Assembly (NCBI GenBank): GCA_031177795.1
Contig: JAPSKG010000134.1
Coordinates: 1 to 6,459 of the forward strand
Origin: Domibacillus sp.
GTDB lineage: Bacteria > Bacillota > Bacilli > Bacillales > Domibacillaceae
Length of the DNA stretch: 6,459 bases
Reading direction: 5' to 3'
In this document: piece by piece, positions 5,256 through 6,459 of the stretch
Position numbering within the stretch: position 1 is the stretch's first letter
Layout: each line of letters starts with the position of its first letter
Made by a program: the position numbers and the translations under genes
The notes under the pieces: generated by a model
The model's input: the letters and a program-made list of their open reading frames with translations, nothing else
Told to the model about the DNA's origin: nothing
Database searches by the model: none

Positions 5256-6260
5256 ATGGCGCAATGGATTCGAATGATTCTTTTTGATTTTCCGCTTTTT
5301 TTACTGGGGCTGTTTCTTATCTATATCGGTTTTTTTAGCGATTGGCTCGTTAATCAGCCTGTTTCTTTTCAGCTGCCGCCATCTTTTTTGCAATTAAACA
5401 CCATTTTTTTAAGCATTTTAATTGAAGCCGTTCCTTTTGTGCTGCTCGGTGTTTTGATTGCAGGAGGCATTCAAATTTTTATAAGTGAAGAACAAATCCA
5501 AAAATGGATACCGAAAAATAAGTTTTTGGCAGTGCTGATGAGCTGTGTAATTGGTGCTTGCTTTCCGGCCTGTGAATGCGGTATTGTACCGATTGTTCGG
5601 CGGCTTGTAGCAAAAGGCGTTCCTATCTATGCCGGTATTGGCTTTTTATTAACAGGCCCTCTTATAAACCCGATTGTTATTTTCTCTACTTACATGGCTT
5701 TTGGAAATGATTTAAAAATAGCTGCTTTGCGTATGGGAATAGGGTTTGTGGCAGCCCTGATTATTGCGTTTATTATTAGCCTGGTTTTTAATAAAAGCCA
5801 GTTGAAACACCTGCCTTTACAACATACGGCGGCTCGATTTAGTCAGCAGTCTTCTTTTTTTTCAAAGTTTTGGAGCATGGTAAAACATGCTATCGATGAA
5901 TTTTTTGATATGGGCAAGTACCTGGTTCTGGGTGCTTTTTTTGCCGCTTTTGTTCAAACGTACGTGTCAGCGCAATCCTTGCTTCAAGTGGGAGATGGCT
6001 GGGCGTCTTCTACTATTGTGATGATGGGACTGGCTTTTCTTTTATCGCTTTGCTCAGAAGCAGATGCTTTTATTGGTGCTTCTTTCCGGAACTTGTTTCC
6101 AATGTCATCGATCCTGGCTTTCTTGGTTTACGGGCCGATGCTGGATTTAAAAAATACTCTTATGCTTTTTAGCGTGTTTAAAGCAAGATTTGTTCTTTAT
6201 TTAATGGCTCTTATTACTGTTACGGTGTTTATGTGCGTCAGTTTTTTAAGCGGGCTTTAA
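5256..6260 (+). CDS. COG0701/PF03773 family permease (YcgR-like)
   Basis: A 334-residue polytopic membrane protein with about eight to nine hydrophobic segments: roughly 7-29, 48-76, 90-112, 122-148, 156-177, 220-240, 251-268, 283-293 and 310-332. A hydrophilic loop (178-210) splits two halves. The family signature is clear: a Cys-rich turn with C97, C102, C106 and C108 in ACFPACECGIVP (101-112), then RRLVAKGVP and FLLTGPLINP (130-139). In the second half CSEADAFIGASF (266-277) and YGPMLDLKN (292-300) repeat the theme. The related families include ArsP-type permeases, but the substrate of this branch is not settled; the cysteines would suit a soft metal or thiolate, which is inference. The start at 5256 is preferred because TGGAGG lies five bases upstream; an in-frame ATG at 5244 overlaps that site. 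A TIGR03943-type gene begins 16 bases after the stop, forming an operon. Confidence 0.85.
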   Translation: MAQWIRMILFDFPLFLLGLFLIYIGFFSDWLVNQPVSFQLPPSFLQLNTIFLSILIEAVPFVLLGVLIAGGIQIFISEEQIQKWIPKNKFLAVLMSCVIGACFPACECGIVPIVRRLVAKGVPIYAGIGFLLTGPLINPIVIFSTYMAFGNDLKIAALRMGIGFVAALIIAFIISLVFNKSQLKHLPLQHTAARFSQQSSFFSKFWSMVKHAIDEFFDMGKYLVLGAFFAAFVQTYVSAQSLLQVGDGWASSTIVMMGLAFLLSLCSEADAFIGASFRNLFPMSSILAFLVYGPMLDLKNTLMLFSVFKARFVLYLMALITVTVFMCVSFLSGL

Positions 6261-6276
6261 TAGGAGGAGAGAAGAG

Positions 6277-6459
6277 GTGGCATTTCAATTTCAACAAGTG
6301 TGCCGGGCAATGATTTTATTTGCTTTTTTTGCTTTTTTAATGAAAATTCACGTGAGCGAAGACATTCTTAAATATGTAAACCCAAAATACAATCTTCTCA
6401 GCCAAATAGCAGCGTGCCTTTTTTGCTTTTTATTTATTGTTCAGTGTACTCGGCTATGG
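6277..6459 (+). CDS. TIGR03943 family membrane protein, N-terminal part (YcgQ-like)
   Basis: The first 61 codons are present; the gene runs off the window. The start is GTG at 6277, with AGGAGG (6262-6267) nine bases upstream. The next in-frame Met codon (6310) has no ribosome binding site. The visible part has two membrane segments (about 12-23 and 44-59), joined by a short stretch with ILKYVNPKYN (30-39), which resembles the I-L-x-Y-V-x-P pattern at the start of TIGR03943 proteins. It begins 16 bases after the permease. In Firmicutes this family is typically encoded beside a PF03773 permease, so context and sequence agree. Function is not established; the two are thought to act together in the membrane. 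Confidence 0.75.
   Translation, partial: MAFQFQQVCRAMILFAFFAFLMKIHVSEDILKYVNPKYNLLSQIAACLFCFLFIVQCTRLW

Noticed and set aside
1..6459. CRISPR array, insertion sequence, tRNA or rRNA, phage or defence genes
   Set aside because: No spaced direct repeats, transposase, RNA gene signatures or defence-type domains were seen; the genes are transport and surface proteins.

Overview
The window looks like chromosome from a low-GC Gram-positive bacterium of the Bacillaceae type. The evidence is strong GGAGG-type ribosome binding sites at AAAAATG starts, AT-rich spacers, a lipobox lipoprotein, two textbook CcpA/cre sites and an HPr-family gene. Species cannot be named from this stretch.

Left part (1-3670): a tripartite tricarboxylate transporter (TTT) locus in divergent layout. 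The substrate-binding lipoprotein gene tctC runs leftward, followed after 26 bases by what looks like the first codons of another leftward gene. Running rightward are tctB (small membrane subunit), tctA (large membrane subunit) and a small HPr-family gene. These three have gaps of 20 and 17 bases and end at a strong terminator. The 238-base divergent control region holds two cre sites, each a 14/14 match to TGWAARCGYTWNCW, one in front of each operon. Between them, almost exactly at the middle, is a perfect 46-base palindrome (1189-1234). The HPr-like protein keeps the regulatory Ser46 region (KSILG) but has Phe where HPr has the phosphotransfer His15. It therefore resembles Crh, the catabolite-repression-only HPr paralogue. 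A Crh-like gene inside a cre-controlled carboxylate uptake operon suggests a built-in carbon-repression loop, and this is the most interesting point in the window.

Middle part (3594-4883): a gene-free stretch with the terminator and a likely promoter, then a gene for a membrane-anchored Asp-box (BNR-like) protein resembling the F510_1955 glycosylhydrolase-like family.

Right part (4884-6459): a 372-base spacer with a terminator hairpin and a second inverted repeat. It is followed by a COG0701/PF03773-type permease and, 16 bases after it, the start of a TIGR03943-type membrane protein cut by the window edge. These last two are a known conserved pair of unsettled function, often suspected of a role in metal handling.
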